DNA from: Saprospiraceae bacterium
Lineage (GTDB): Bacteria > Bacteroidota > Bacteroidia > Chitinophagales > Saprospiraceae
Assembly (NCBI GenBank): GCA_016717105.1
Contig: JADKGF010000009.1
Span: 83,344-147,343 of the forward strand
Reading direction: 5' to 3'
DNA: 64,000 nt
Below the pieces are notes generated by a model. The model saw only the letters and a list, made by a program, of their open reading frames with translations. It ran no database searches and was not told the origin of the DNA. Position numbers and translations under genes: made by a program. Shown here in pieces: positions 49,114 through 57,913 of the stretch (its first letter is position 1; every line of letters begins with the position of its first letter).

Positions 49114-50757
49114 ATGCAAAAATACATTTTAGGCTGTCTAATGCTTATGTTTTTCTCATGCACACATAAGTCTGTAACTTACAAAAATGAAGATAAAACA
49201 GCGCCCATTCTCAAAATTAAATCAGGATCTATCAAAGGATTTACTGATGGTGATGTAAGTGTATTCAAGGGAATTCCATTTGCTGCACCGCCAGTAGGTG
49301 AATATCGATGGAGACCACCACAGTCCGTTAAATCCTGGCAAGGAATACGTGATGCCATACAATTTGGACCAAACTGTGCTCAGGCAGGCTGGGGCGGAGC
49401 ACCAGGCACCATTACCAAAGGAAGCGCAGAAGATTGTCTATATCTAAATGTGTGGTCACCTGATGTGTCTAATATTAAATCAAAACTTCCAGTAATGGTA
49501 TGGATTCATGGTGGTGGCTTTGTAGGAGGTAGTGGTTCTGAAGCCATGACTTTTGGTGATCATTTTGCAAAAAAAGGTGTAGTCTTAGTGACCTTCAATT
49601 ATCGGATAGGTCGTCTTGGTTTTTTTGCTCATCCTGCATTAAGCGCAGAGAATCCCAATGAAGCTAAAGGTAATTACGGTTTTATGGATCAAATCGCAGC
49701 ATAAAAAGGGGTATTATAGAATATTTCTGCCTTTGGTGGTGATCCCAATAATGTAACAATATTTGGTCAGTCAGCAGGTGGTGTAGCGGTACATGCACTA
49801 TTGACAATGCCAGATGCTAAAGGACTTTTTCATAAAGCCATCAGTCATTCTGGTGGTGGACGAGATGGTGTACTGACTGGCCGTCCTATAAATAAAGAAA
49901 ATGCAAATCTATTTTATCCTGTATCAGCTGAGACGATTGGAATTAATTTTGCTAAAAAACATGGAATTGAAGGATTAGGCGTAGCTGCACTTTCTAAGCT
50001 CCGTGGTATGAAAGTGGAAGACATCGTAGATGGTGGGCTCGAATCAGATGGACAAGGCGGACCTCGTATATACTCAGGCCCTATTTTGGATGGAAAATTG
50101 GTGGTGGAGACTGCAGAAAGTGCATACAAAGCTGGAAAACACACCAAGATGCCATTGTTAATAGGCTCTTGTAATGCAGAGATTAGTGGAAGCTTTGTAA
50201 ATACAAGTCAAAATAAAGAAGAACTATTTTCTTTGTTTGGAAATATGCAAAAGGATGCAAGCGCAGCTTATGACCCTGATGGAAATAGTGAATTTGCAGA
50301 AGTAATTACTAAGTTTAATTCGGATTGGGTGTGGGCTGAGCCTGCCCGTATGACTGCGAATGCATTCGAAGCTAAAGGAAGTCCTGTATATTTTTATCAA
50401 TTTTCTTATGTGCCATCATCTCAAAAAGAAAGGATGAAATATGGTGCTGGCCACGGTTCAGAGGTAGCCTATGTTTTTAATAATTTGAATACTAGATGGG
50501 GAATTACTGAGACCACTGACACCGATCATAAAGTTGGTCAGGTAATGAATAGTTATTGGGTCAATTTTGCGAAAACGGGTAATCCAAATGGTCAAGATTT
50601 ACCTCAATGGCCAGCATACTCAAGTAGTAAAAAGGAAATATTAGATATAGAATCTGATGGTACACCAGTAGGAAAAGTAGATCCAAGAAATGCAAGGCTG
50701 GATGTCATAGAGAAATCAAAGGATATTAGGAATAAATTACAAACCAGAGGAATTTAA
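49114..50757 (+). pseudogene. type B carboxylesterase lipoprotein with two in-frame stops
   Basis: About 547 residues if read through. The signal 'MLMFFSCTHK' is a lipoprotein motif. 'IKGFTDGDVSVFKGIPFAAPPVGEYRWRPPQ', 'EDCLYLNVWSP', 'VMVWIHGGGFVGGSG' (oxyanion hole) and 'VTIFGQSAGGVAVHALLT' (nucleophile) mark the family. At 49702-49704 and 49714-49716 stops (TAA, TAG) replace codons in the 'DQIAALKWVQKNISAFGG' block; neighbouring codons there are also changed, with no frame change. It would hydrolyse carboxylic esters at the cell envelope. The clustered substitutions within 20 bases look more like real damage or local misassembly than homopolymer error. Confidence 0.78.
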
Positions 50758-50771
50758 TAAACCATAAAGTA

Positions 50772-51488
50772 ATGCAAATAAAAATTTTGATAATAGGCCT
50801 TTTATTTAATATAAATCTCTTGGACGTAAATGCACAAGATAGCCAAAGTACATTATCTGCAAGTCAAAAAAGTATGATTTCCATTTCAGCGCTCACTGCA
50901 AAAGGTGATCTTGCACAACTAAAAAAAGCGCTTGCAGCAGGACTGGATTCTGGGCTTTCCATCAGCAAAATAAAAGAATCAATAGTTCATACGTATGCAT
51001 ATTGTGGATTTCCAAGGAGTATTCGTGGCTTGCAGACATTTATGGAAGTATTGGATGAAAGGAAATCAAAGGGAATCGACGATATCGAAGGTGATCCTGC
51101 ATCTCCTATTTCAGAGACTAAAAGCAAATATGAACGCGGCAGAGATAATTTAGAAAAACTTTCTGGAGCGCCAAAAGATGCACCAAAAAGTGGCTATAGT
51201 GTATTTTCACCTGAGATAGAAGTGATGCTCAAAGAACATTTATTTGCCGATCTCTTTGACCGAGATGTATTGACGTATGCAGAAAGAGAATTGGTAACCA
51301 TATCGGTAATCAGCGCACTCGGCAAGGCAGAGCCAATGCTCAAGAGTCATTTGAACATAAGCCTAAAAACTGGATGGACTCCAGAACAATTAAAAGAATT
51401 TGTCCAAGTTATTCAAAAAACAATAGGCAAAAAGGAAGCAAAAGCTGCCAATGTCGTACTTCAGGAAGTTTTAAATCCAAAAAAATAA
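50772..51488 (+). CDS. exported carboxymuconolactone-decarboxylase (CMD) family protein, two domains
   Basis: 238 residues with a signal peptide ('FNINLLDVNAQ'). Residues ~35-100 ('MISISALTAKGDLAQLKKALAAGLDSGLSISKIKESIVHTYAYCGFPRSIRGLQ') and ~165-235 ('LTYAERELVTISVISALGKAEPMLKSHLNISLKTGWTPEQLKEFV') are two CMD/AhpD-like helical domains. The CxxC of AhpD is absent, so a peroxidase role is unlikely. Fourteen bases after the esterase and six before the cupin. CMD plus cupin neighbours are frequent in Bacteroidota and may form one complex; the reaction is unknown. Confidence 0.83.
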   Translation: MQIKILIIGLLFNINLLDVNAQDSQSTLSASQKSMISISALTAKGDLAQLKKALAAGLDSGLSISKIKESIVHTYAYCGFPRSIRGLQTFMEVLDERKSKGIDDIEGDPASPISETKSKYERGRDNLEKLSGAPKDAPKSGYSVFSPEIEVMLKEHLFADLFDRDVLTYAERELVTISVISALGKAEPMLKSHLNISLKTGWTPEQLKEFVQVIQKTIGKKEAKAANVVLQEVLNPKK

Positions 51489-51494
51489 CTAGTA

Positions 51495-51968
51495 ATGAGA
51501 TGTGTATTTATAATATCAATAGCAGCTATATTGAGCATAGGATGTAGCAAAAGTATATCGAATAAAATGAGCGAAAATACTGTATTCCCGAAAGGAGATA
51601 AAGTCACAAATTCCAATTTTATTGGCAATGTATATGTACACATGATCACGCACAGCGATACCATTCATAATATCACGATGGGTAATGTCACTTTTGAGCC
51701 AGGTGCTAGGACCAATTGGCATTATCATCCTGGCGGACAGATACTAATGATTACTGAAGGCATCGGATATTATCAAGAAAAAGGTAGTCCTATCCGATGG
51801 ATGCGCAAAGGTGATGTTATCAAATGCCCGCATAATGTGGAACATTGGCATGGTGCATCGCCCAAGACAGGTGTCACACATCTTGCCATCAGTACCAATA
51901 CAAATTTGGGTGCAGCCGTATGGCTAAAACCTGTTACGAATGAAGAATATGGAAAAAATGCTGAATAA
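51495..51968 (+). CDS. cupin-domain lipoprotein
   Basis: 157 residues. 'AAILSIGCSKS' is a lipoprotein signal. The cupin motifs are 'PGARTNWHYHPGGQILMITEG' (motif 1 with two His) and 'GDVIKCPHNVEHWHGAS' (motif 2), forming a likely metal site. It is homologous to the N-terminal half of the fusion protein at 57072-57890. Last gene of the rightward run 46417-51968. Confidence 0.85.
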   Translation: MRCVFIISIAAILSIGCSKSISNKMSENTVFPKGDKVTNSNFIGNVYVHMITHSDTIHNITMGNVTFEPGARTNWHYHPGGQILMITEGIGYYQEKGSPIRWMRKGDVIKCPHNVEHWHGASPKTGVTHLAISTNTNLGAAVWLKPVTNEEYGKNAE

Positions 51969-52025
51969 AGCATAAAACAATTCGCATTAAAGAATCAAAC
52001 TTACTTCTATGACTTATGAAAATAA

Positions 52026-52065
52026 CTTGTCATCTTGACAACTTGACAAGAAAGCCTTATCTTTG
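52026..52065 (+). promoter_or_regulatory. orphan rightward promoter with inverted repeat
   Basis: CTTG (52034-52037) and TATCTTTG (52058-52065) are 20 bases apart, a good -33/-7 pair, and CTTGTCA/TGACAAG (52026-52032, 52044-52050) is a perfect 7-base inverted repeat over the -33 region. No rightward gene follows; transcription would run antisense to the PepSY gene. Confidence 0.45.
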
Positions 52066-52083
52066 TACATGTATTTCAACTTT

Positions 52084-52589
52084 CTAAATATAAAGCAAAA
52101 TTAAAGTCAAAACTATGCCACCAATGGTAAAATATACGCCCTTTTTGAAAATGGCGGTCTTAGGCATAAACATCAAAAGGAAGATACCACAAAAAACAAC
52201 AGTGATAAACCAAAAAAAATATTTAGAAAAAATAATGGCTCATTTGTAGTGGCCTTATGCATTTTCTCCATTTTGCTCAAAATATAAGGAAGTTCTTTTT
52301 TAGTGAATTTTAGCGTCCCTGAATTTCTATCGTAACTCCCATCTTTGAAATACACGATACCATTTTCTTCTTTTTCTATCTTGAAATTACGTATACGAAC
52401 CTCTTTTCCTAATTCTTCGGTTTTGAAATCCTTTGGTAATATCTTTTCTGTTATCACCTCTGACTTCAAAAATTCTGTTTCCCTAAAAATCATAACGATA
52501 CCACTAACCGCATAAACTGCCATAATTCCAGCGAGGAAAAACCCTAAATAGCGATGGTAAACCCGCATGGTGTTGTTTATATTGTTCAT
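52084..52589 (-). CDS. PepSY-associated membrane protein (frameshifted)
   Basis: About 168 residues. An N-terminal helix ('YHRYLGFFLAGIMAVYAVSGIVMIF'), a periplasmic loop with a PepSY-like element ('FKIEKEENGIVYFKDGSYDRNSGTLKFTKKELPYILSKMEKMHKA') and two C-terminal helices ('FFGLSLLFFVVSSF' and 'FTIGGIVLTLILLYI'). One T is missing near 52173, after 'VVSSF'. Proteins of this type are linked to redox or iron processes in the periplasm. It is followed (upstream on the same strand) by the beta-helix protein gene, 25 bases away. Confidence 0.72.
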
Positions 52590-52614
52590 TTTTATATTTT
52601 TTGATGATTTACGA

Positions 52615-53778
52615 TTAATGAATTTTAAAAATACCTACACCATAGGTTGCAGCCTCCGACCCTTCAGCTGGGTGCATAAAATATTTGTTATGGTCATCGA
52701 GATTCAATGCAATTGGGATTTCAGTGATTTTTGTGTTTTTAAATTTCAACAAAATGGGATCTATGTCTTTAAAGTTTAATTGTGGTCCTCCACCCGTACC
52801 AGTCATTTTTTTATTGCCAGCAAATAGACTGTTGTTGACTTGATAAAGGATAGTCCTAGGTGTTTCTGGTACATTATCCTTTTTTACTTGCTGATTTTCG
52901 TCCCTATCCAGTTGGCTGATCCAAGCGTAATTATTGTTGGCTATTACATTGTTTTCAAATATAAAATCATTGGCAATGGCAGAAGTCCACAAACCACAAC
53001 CATAGCCACCATAGATCAATGTATTGCGCATGATGTGGCCTGTGCTTTTGCCCGACCAATATACTATCGCTTGCTTTAGATTGTAAAAAATACAATGGTC
53101 GATTACTATACCATTGCCATTGGCTATAATGCCCAAATGAAGTGGCGAAGTCACTTGATCACCAGCAAATATACATTGAGTTATTTCTAAATCATCTAAT
53201 TCTGGATTTGTCCGACTTATTGGATAAGCCCTAATGATTTGTCCTGGTTTAGGATGTTCAACTACTGGTGCACCTAATATTTTCAACCCTTGAATGGTAA
53301 CATGACTCATCTCAATTTTGATTCCGTACATCGATCCGCCAAATTTGTCTTTTACCCCAAACCAATTTTCTTGCAATGGCATGGTATGAATAATTGTAGG
53401 CATACTTCCAGGATTCCAATCAGCATCATCTGGTAAAATTTCGGCTCTAATGGTCAATCGATTTTCTTTTGTAAAAGATCGATTTGTAGGTTTTATTTCA
53501 GTGGTTTGGTCAAAAGCATATACACCTGCTGCCATTACAATTGTTACACCTTCTGTTCCTATACTTGCATTTACTTTATTGACGGCGGCTGCCAAAGTTT
53601 TAAAAGGAGCATCTTTACTACCGATGTATGAATCACTTCCAATAGACGGATTTACGTACAGAGAAATGACATTTTGTGCCTTCAACATTAAAGTACAAAT
53701 GGTAAAACAAAGAAAAAAAATTATTTTATTCACTTTTATATATTTAATTATATTGAAAAATTGGAATATACAATTCAA
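52615..53778 (-). CDS. secreted right-handed beta-helix protein (pectate-lyase fold)
   Basis: 387 residues with a signal peptide (hydrophobic 'IIFFLCFTICTLMLKAQ'). 'SLYVNPSIGSDSYIGSKDAPFKTLAAAVNKVNA' is the usual start of DUF1565/pectate-lyase-like helices, then repeated coils such as 'VTIQGLKILG', 'LDDLEITQCIFAG', 'GIVIDHCIFYNLKQAIVYW', 'FIFENNVIANN'. It probably binds or cleaves a polysaccharide outside the cell; catalytic residues cannot be chosen. No sorting domain of the T9SS type is present, so it may stay in the periplasm or be Sec-exported only. Confidence 0.75.
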   Translation of the reverse strand: MNCIFQFFNIIKYIKVNKIIFFLCFTICTLMLKAQNVISLYVNPSIGSDSYIGSKDAPFKTLAAAVNKVNASIGTEGVTIVMAAGVYAFDQTTEIKPTNRSFTKENRLTIRAEILPDDADWNPGSMPTIIHTMPLQENWFGVKDKFGGSMYGIKIEMSHVTIQGLKILGAPVVEHPKPGQIIRAYPISRTNPELDDLEITQCIFAGDQVTSPLHLGIIANGNGIVIDHCIFYNLKQAIVYWSGKSTGHIMRNTLIYGGYGCGLWTSAIANDFIFENNVIANNNYAWISQLDRDENQQVKKDNVPETPRTILYQVNNSLFAGNKKMTGTGGGPQLNFKDIDPILLKFKNTKITEIPIALNLDDHNKYFMHPAEGSEAATYGVGIFKIH

Positions 53779-53874
53779 GATAAACCATAATAAATTATAT
53801 CTCCTTTAGACACTGCAAAGATGAAGCATCCTGAACCTATTGAAAAGGTAAAAACCTGCATTTGAAAGGTAAAT

Positions 53875-54746
53875 TCAGGCAGGAAAGTAGTTTTCCCTGA
53901 ACTCTATTGGTGTTTTTTTTGTATATTTTTTAAAATACTTAATAAAATTGGTAGGCTCATCAAAACCTAAATCATAAGCTATCTCCTTTGTATTTGCTGT
54001 ACTATGTAATAATAATCGTTTGGCCTCCAAAATAATACGATCACTAATATACACTTTTGGAGATTTTCCAAATATCTGAGAAATACTTTTTTGCAAGCTT
54101 TTTTTCGGTAATATTCAATTGATTGGAATAGAAATTAACTAGTTTGTTTTGCCGAAAATATCGATCTACCAAATCCTTAAACAATCCTGCAATTTCCAAA
54201 TCAACGTTTTGTTTCAGTGATCGTGAATCTTTTTTACGATAAACTCTTTCTGCATATAAAAGTAAAGTATAAACCAAATGATGTAAGATTCGATACTGCA
54301 CACTGTCAATGTCTTTGCTTAATTCTTTTTGGATGGCCTGAAATAAATTGGGTATAGTATTATCGGAAGCATCCAATTGGAAATAAGGGACATTAAAAAT
54401 ATCATTGAATAATATGGAATTATTCAGAAATTTTGAATCTTCTGCTGACAGACAAAAAAAAAGTATCTGTAAAAAGCATCACAAAACCTTGATAGTCATT
54501 ATAATTTTCATAAAAATGCACCTGATCTTTATTGATAAAAAGAAGAGAATTGGGTTTTATTTCTATTCGTTGAAAATCAACAATATAAACTGGATGTCCC
54601 GTCTGAAACCATATTACATCATAAAAATTATTCCGATGAGGTTTAGTAAATAAATTTTGTTGTGATTTATGTAAAATACTTAATGACTTTATTTCCAATT
54701 CGTAAGGTAAAACTGCTTGAAAATTATATTTCTCTATTTTTTTCAT
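53875..54746 (-). pseudogene. AraC-family regulator with cupin-like sensor, frame broken twice
   Basis: About 290 residues. The N-terminal part ('NNFYDVIWFQTGHPVYIVDFQRIEIKPNSLLFINKDQVHFYENY') is an AraC-type cupin sensor; the C-terminal part ('KSISQIFGKSPKVYISDRIILEAKRLLLHSTANTKEIAYDLGFDEPTNFIKYFKKYTKKTPIEFRENY') is the double helix-turn-helix. Breaks lie at a nine-A run (54454-54462; one more base would restore 'DTFFFCLSAEDSKF') and near 54090. It is adjacent to the aldo/keto reductase operon and is the likely regulator of the beta-helix or reductase genes. Confidence 0.78.
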
Positions 54747-54915
54747 TCTTATATTCCTAAGCCGAACTTATATTTTTAAAATTGCTAATTTAACTTTGAC
54801 CTCTCATGATTTATGTTGACAACAAGTCATTAACTTATAACAACGATGTGGAAAACGTAAAGTTAAAAAAAAATATTAGACTCTATATTTGAATCGACGA
54901 ATATGTGAAGCGGCA

Positions 54916-56130
54916 TCAAGGTTTAAAGGTGATTGGGTGATACTTTATTTTCTTATTTTTAATAGGCGCTTCTACTTTTGAAAACTGTAAAATAAATTCT
55001 GGAAGTCGCTCACCTGCAATGTTTATATTTTCAAATTCCTGATTAAATTGCTGCCAGTCGCCCTTTGATAATTTCACATCATTAGCACCTACATTTTCTA
55101 ACATGTGGGCCATTTGTGTGGTACCAGGTATCGGCACTATGAATGGCTTTTGTGCTAGTAACCATGCCAATGATATCTGAGCTGGAGTGGCATTTTTCAT
55201 CTTTCCCCATTTTTGTAATAAGCTTACAAGAGCCATATTCTTTTCTATGTTTTCAGGTGAGAATCGAGTTTCTATACCGCGGATATCACCTTGCGCAAAT
55301 CGAGTATTGGCATCAATCGAACCAGTAAGAAATCCTACACCAAGCGGACTCCAAGGCACAAATCCTATTCCCAATTCCTCACAAAGATGAATGATATCAT
55401 CATCTGATCCATGATAAAGTAGAGAATGTTCATTTTGAATAGCTGTAATAGGATGCTCTTTATGTGCTCTTCTTACAGTTTGGAGACCTGGCTCAGAAAG
55501 TCCATAATGCATAACTTTCCCTTCCGCCATTAGGTCTTTTATTGCACCGACTACATCTTCTATCGGCACTTCTGGATCTACACGATGTTGGTATAGTAGG
55601 TCGATTCTATCAGTTCTGAGCCGTTTTAGCATACCTTCCACTACTATTTTGATATGCGCTGGCTTGCTATTTAATCCCGGTAATCGTTGGCCTGTTTCCT
55701 GATCTATATTCCAGCCAAACTTGGTCGCTACCACTACTTTATCCCGAAATGACTCAATGGCTTCTCCCAAAACTCTTTCTACTTCCAGCGGTCCATAAGC
55801 TTCTGCAGCATCAAAAAAAGTAACACCATTGTCAAAAGCAGTTCGAATGATTTTGTGCATTTCAGACCGCAATGGTACAGTGGTCTGGTAAGTTCGTGTC
55901 ATATTTTGCACTCCGAGACCTATGTTAGAAACTTTCAATCTACCACCTAACATACGAGAAGATGATGTGGGATTTTCCGAAGTTATTGGTGCTTTTTGCT
56001 CCTGTCCTGCTAGTAATTGTGCGCTGACTGAGGTTGATAATAATGCAGCACCAGTGGCCGCAAATCCAGTTTTAAAAAACTTCCTTCTACCGTAATCGGT
56101 CTCTATTTTATTATTGTTTGAATGTTCCAT
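54916..56130 (-). CDS. Tat-exported aldo/keto reductase
   Basis: 404 residues. The N-terminus 'DYGRRKFFKTGFAATGAALLSTSVSA' is a Tat signal (RRxFFK). The (beta/alpha)8 enzyme has the catalytic set D and Y in 'FFDAAEAYGPLEVERVLGEA', K in 'VVATKFG' and H in 'LLYQHRVDP', plus 'WSPLGVGFLTG' and 'PIPGTTQMAHMLENV' at the cofactor site. It reduces aldehydes or ketones with NAD(P)H. Tat export implies folding with its cofactor in the cytosol and work in the periplasm. Last gene of the leftward run 59023-54916. Confidence 0.9.
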   Translation of the reverse strand: MEHSNNNKIETDYGRRKFFKTGFAATGAALLSTSVSAQLLAGQEQKAPITSENPTSSSRMLGGRLKVSNIGLGVQNMTRTYQTTVPLRSEMHKIIRTAFDNGVTFFDAAEAYGPLEVERVLGEAIESFRDKVVVATKFGWNIDQETGQRLPGLNSKPAHIKIVVEGMLKRLRTDRIDLLYQHRVDPEVPIEDVVGAIKDLMAEGKVMHYGLSEPGLQTVRRAHKEHPITAIQNEHSLLYHGSDDDIIHLCEELGIGFVPWSPLGVGFLTGSIDANTRFAQGDIRGIETRFSPENIEKNMALVSLLQKWGKMKNATPAQISLAWLLAQKPFIVPIPGTTQMAHMLENVGANDVKLSKGDWQQFNQEFENINIAGERLPEFILQFSKVEAPIKNKKIKYHPITFKP

Positions 56131-56148
56131 GATGATATTGATTAGGTA

Positions 56149-56994
56149 TTAAAATTTGTGGCTTCCCATCCATTGTACAGTGGCTGGATCATGGTGATTA
56201 ATAAAGCTGCTTTGTTTTTGTATCCAAAGTGGTGATGGCTTCCATGTCAGCTGCATTCAATTCAAAATCAAATACATTGATATTTTCTATCATTTTTCTT
56301 TGCGCACAGACTTTGGTATTGATACAATTTCTCTTTGCGTAAGCCATCTTAAAATCACTTGTGCAATTGATTTATTGTATTTTTTGCCAATAGAGCCCAG
56401 TATTTCGTTTTGGAAAATATTGTTTTTTCCTTCAGCAAATGGTCCCCAAGATTCTAATTGCACACCATTGTCTTTCAAAAATTGGTGCGCATCTACTTGC
56501 TGCTGAAAAGGATGTGTTTCTATCTGATTTACGGCTGGCACCACTTCATTAAATGTAATCATGTCCATGACACGGTCAGGTTGGAAATTGCTGACACCTA
56601 TTGCCCTTATTTTGCCAGCTTTATACAATTCTTCCATGGCTCTCCATGATCCATGAACGTCACCATATGGCTGATGGATTAAGTACAAATCAAGGTAATC
56701 CACCTGTAAATTATTCAAAGACCGTTCAAAAGCTAATTTTGTTTTTTCAAATCCAGTATCTTGAACCCAAAGTTTAGTAGTGACAAAAACTTCAGATCTG
56801 TTGATGCCGCTTTTTTGAATGGCATTACCTACTGCGGTTTCATTTTGATATACAGCGGCCGTATCTATGGATCGGTATCCAGTTTCTAAGGCATCTATTA
56901 CGCATTTTTCACATTCATTTAGATCCGTCACTTGAAAAACTCCAAATCCTACCAATGGCATTTCTACGCCATTATTTAATTTTACTACTTGCAT
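56149..56994 (-). pseudogene. cytosolic aldo/keto reductase, frame broken twice near the 3' end
   Basis: About 282 residues. No signal peptide. 'SIDTAAVYQNETAVGNAI' (D, Y), 'FVTTKLWV' (K) and 'DLYLIHQPYGDVHGSWRAMEELYKAGKIRAIGVSNF' (H) are the AKR5-like core, related to 2,5-diketogluconate reductases. After 'SIPKSVRKEK' the frame shifts: 'MIENINVFDFELNAADMEAITTLDTK' and then 'SSFINHHDPATVQWMGSHKF' follow in the other frames, ending at TAA 56149. Breaks near 56292 and 56195. Between the cupin fusion and the Tat AKR in one operon. Confidence 0.78.
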
Positions 56995-57071
56995 TTTTTT
57001 GTATTATTTTTAAATGTTTTATTAATATTTTTGATGTGTTGTTGAGATGTATATCTCTCACTTTTTTAAAA

Positions 57072-57890
57072 TCAATTGATTAATTTGGTAAATGACATCG
57101 AACCCATTTTCCAATTATCACCTTCTTTCACATACACTTCTGTGACCATAAAATTATTGGTCACTTCATTGCCGCCCACTACCGCAAGTAAGGTGATGCG
57201 ATTATATACGATAGCAGTATTGCCTAGGATTTTTACAGAAACTTCATGAATATCTGCTTTTTTGTACCATATATTTCCGCTTTGGATGATATTGATTTCC
57301 TGCTCTTTTCCCCAAGTGCCACCCATATGGACAAATTCTGAGTTTTGATGAAAAAGATCTTGCAATTTTGTAACATCTTTATCAGCCATCCATTGCCACT
57401 TCATTCGCGAAAGCTCCGTAATGTCTTTTTCAATATTTGCAGATATAGCGCTATTGTACTCAGCATCAGATACTTTTTCGAGCCATTTGGTAGGTGTTTT
57501 TTCGGTGACACCGATATACACAAATTCGTGATCGTGGCTTGCTCCATGCCAATGCTCTACACCTGGCTGACATTTTATGACATCTCCTTTTTTGACCACA
57601 TTGACTGCTTTTCCTCTCTCTTGATAATAGCCTACGCCATCTGTTATGATCAATTGTTGGCCACCTGGATGTATGTGCCAATTCAATTTTGCACCTGGAG
57701 CAAAGCTAGCTTCTGCAATAGAATAATTAAATATACTATCGGACTTACTTACATGATGCAACCATACATCGCCTGTGTGATTGACATTGTCGGTTTTATT
57801 ACCTTTTGGGTAAATGGTATGAACTTGTCCTATCAAATTTGAAGATAGTGAAGCTAGTAGGAAAATGGCCAATAACTTTGCTTTAACCAT
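57072..57890 (-). CDS. exported cupin-NTF2 fusion protein
   Basis: 272 residues with a signal peptide ('KLLAIFLLASLSSNLIGQ'). Residues ~22-145 are a cupin ('PGAKLNWHIHPGGQQLIITDG', 'GDVIKCQPGVEHWHGAS') and residues ~155-270 an NTF2-like domain ('MKWQWMADKDVTKLQDLFHQN', 'YNRITLLAVVGGNEVTNNFMVTEVYVKEGDNWK'). The two halves match the separate lipoproteins at 51495-51968 and 48637-49092. A fused copy implies that the two proteins act together. Intact; operon with aldo/keto reductases on both sides. Confidence 0.88.
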   Translation of the reverse strand: MVKAKLLAIFLLASLSSNLIGQVHTIYPKGNKTDNVNHTGDVWLHHVSKSDSIFNYSIAEASFAPGAKLNWHIHPGGQQLIITDGVGYYQERGKAVNVVKKGDVIKCQPGVEHWHGASHDHEFVYIGVTEKTPTKWLEKVSDAEYNSAISANIEKDITELSRMKWQWMADKDVTKLQDLFHQNSEFVHMGGTWGKEQEINIIQSGNIWYKKADIHEVSVKILGNTAIVYNRITLLAVVGGNEVTNNFMVTEVYVKEGDNWKMGSMSFTKLIN

Positions 57891-57913
57891 GATTTTTAAA
57901 TTTTGAATATTAT

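Noticed and set aside
54791..54798. Rightward -7-like TAACTTTG between the AraC and aldo/keto reductase genes
   Set aside because: No -33 box and no rightward gene follow; in AT-rich DNA such matches arise by chance.
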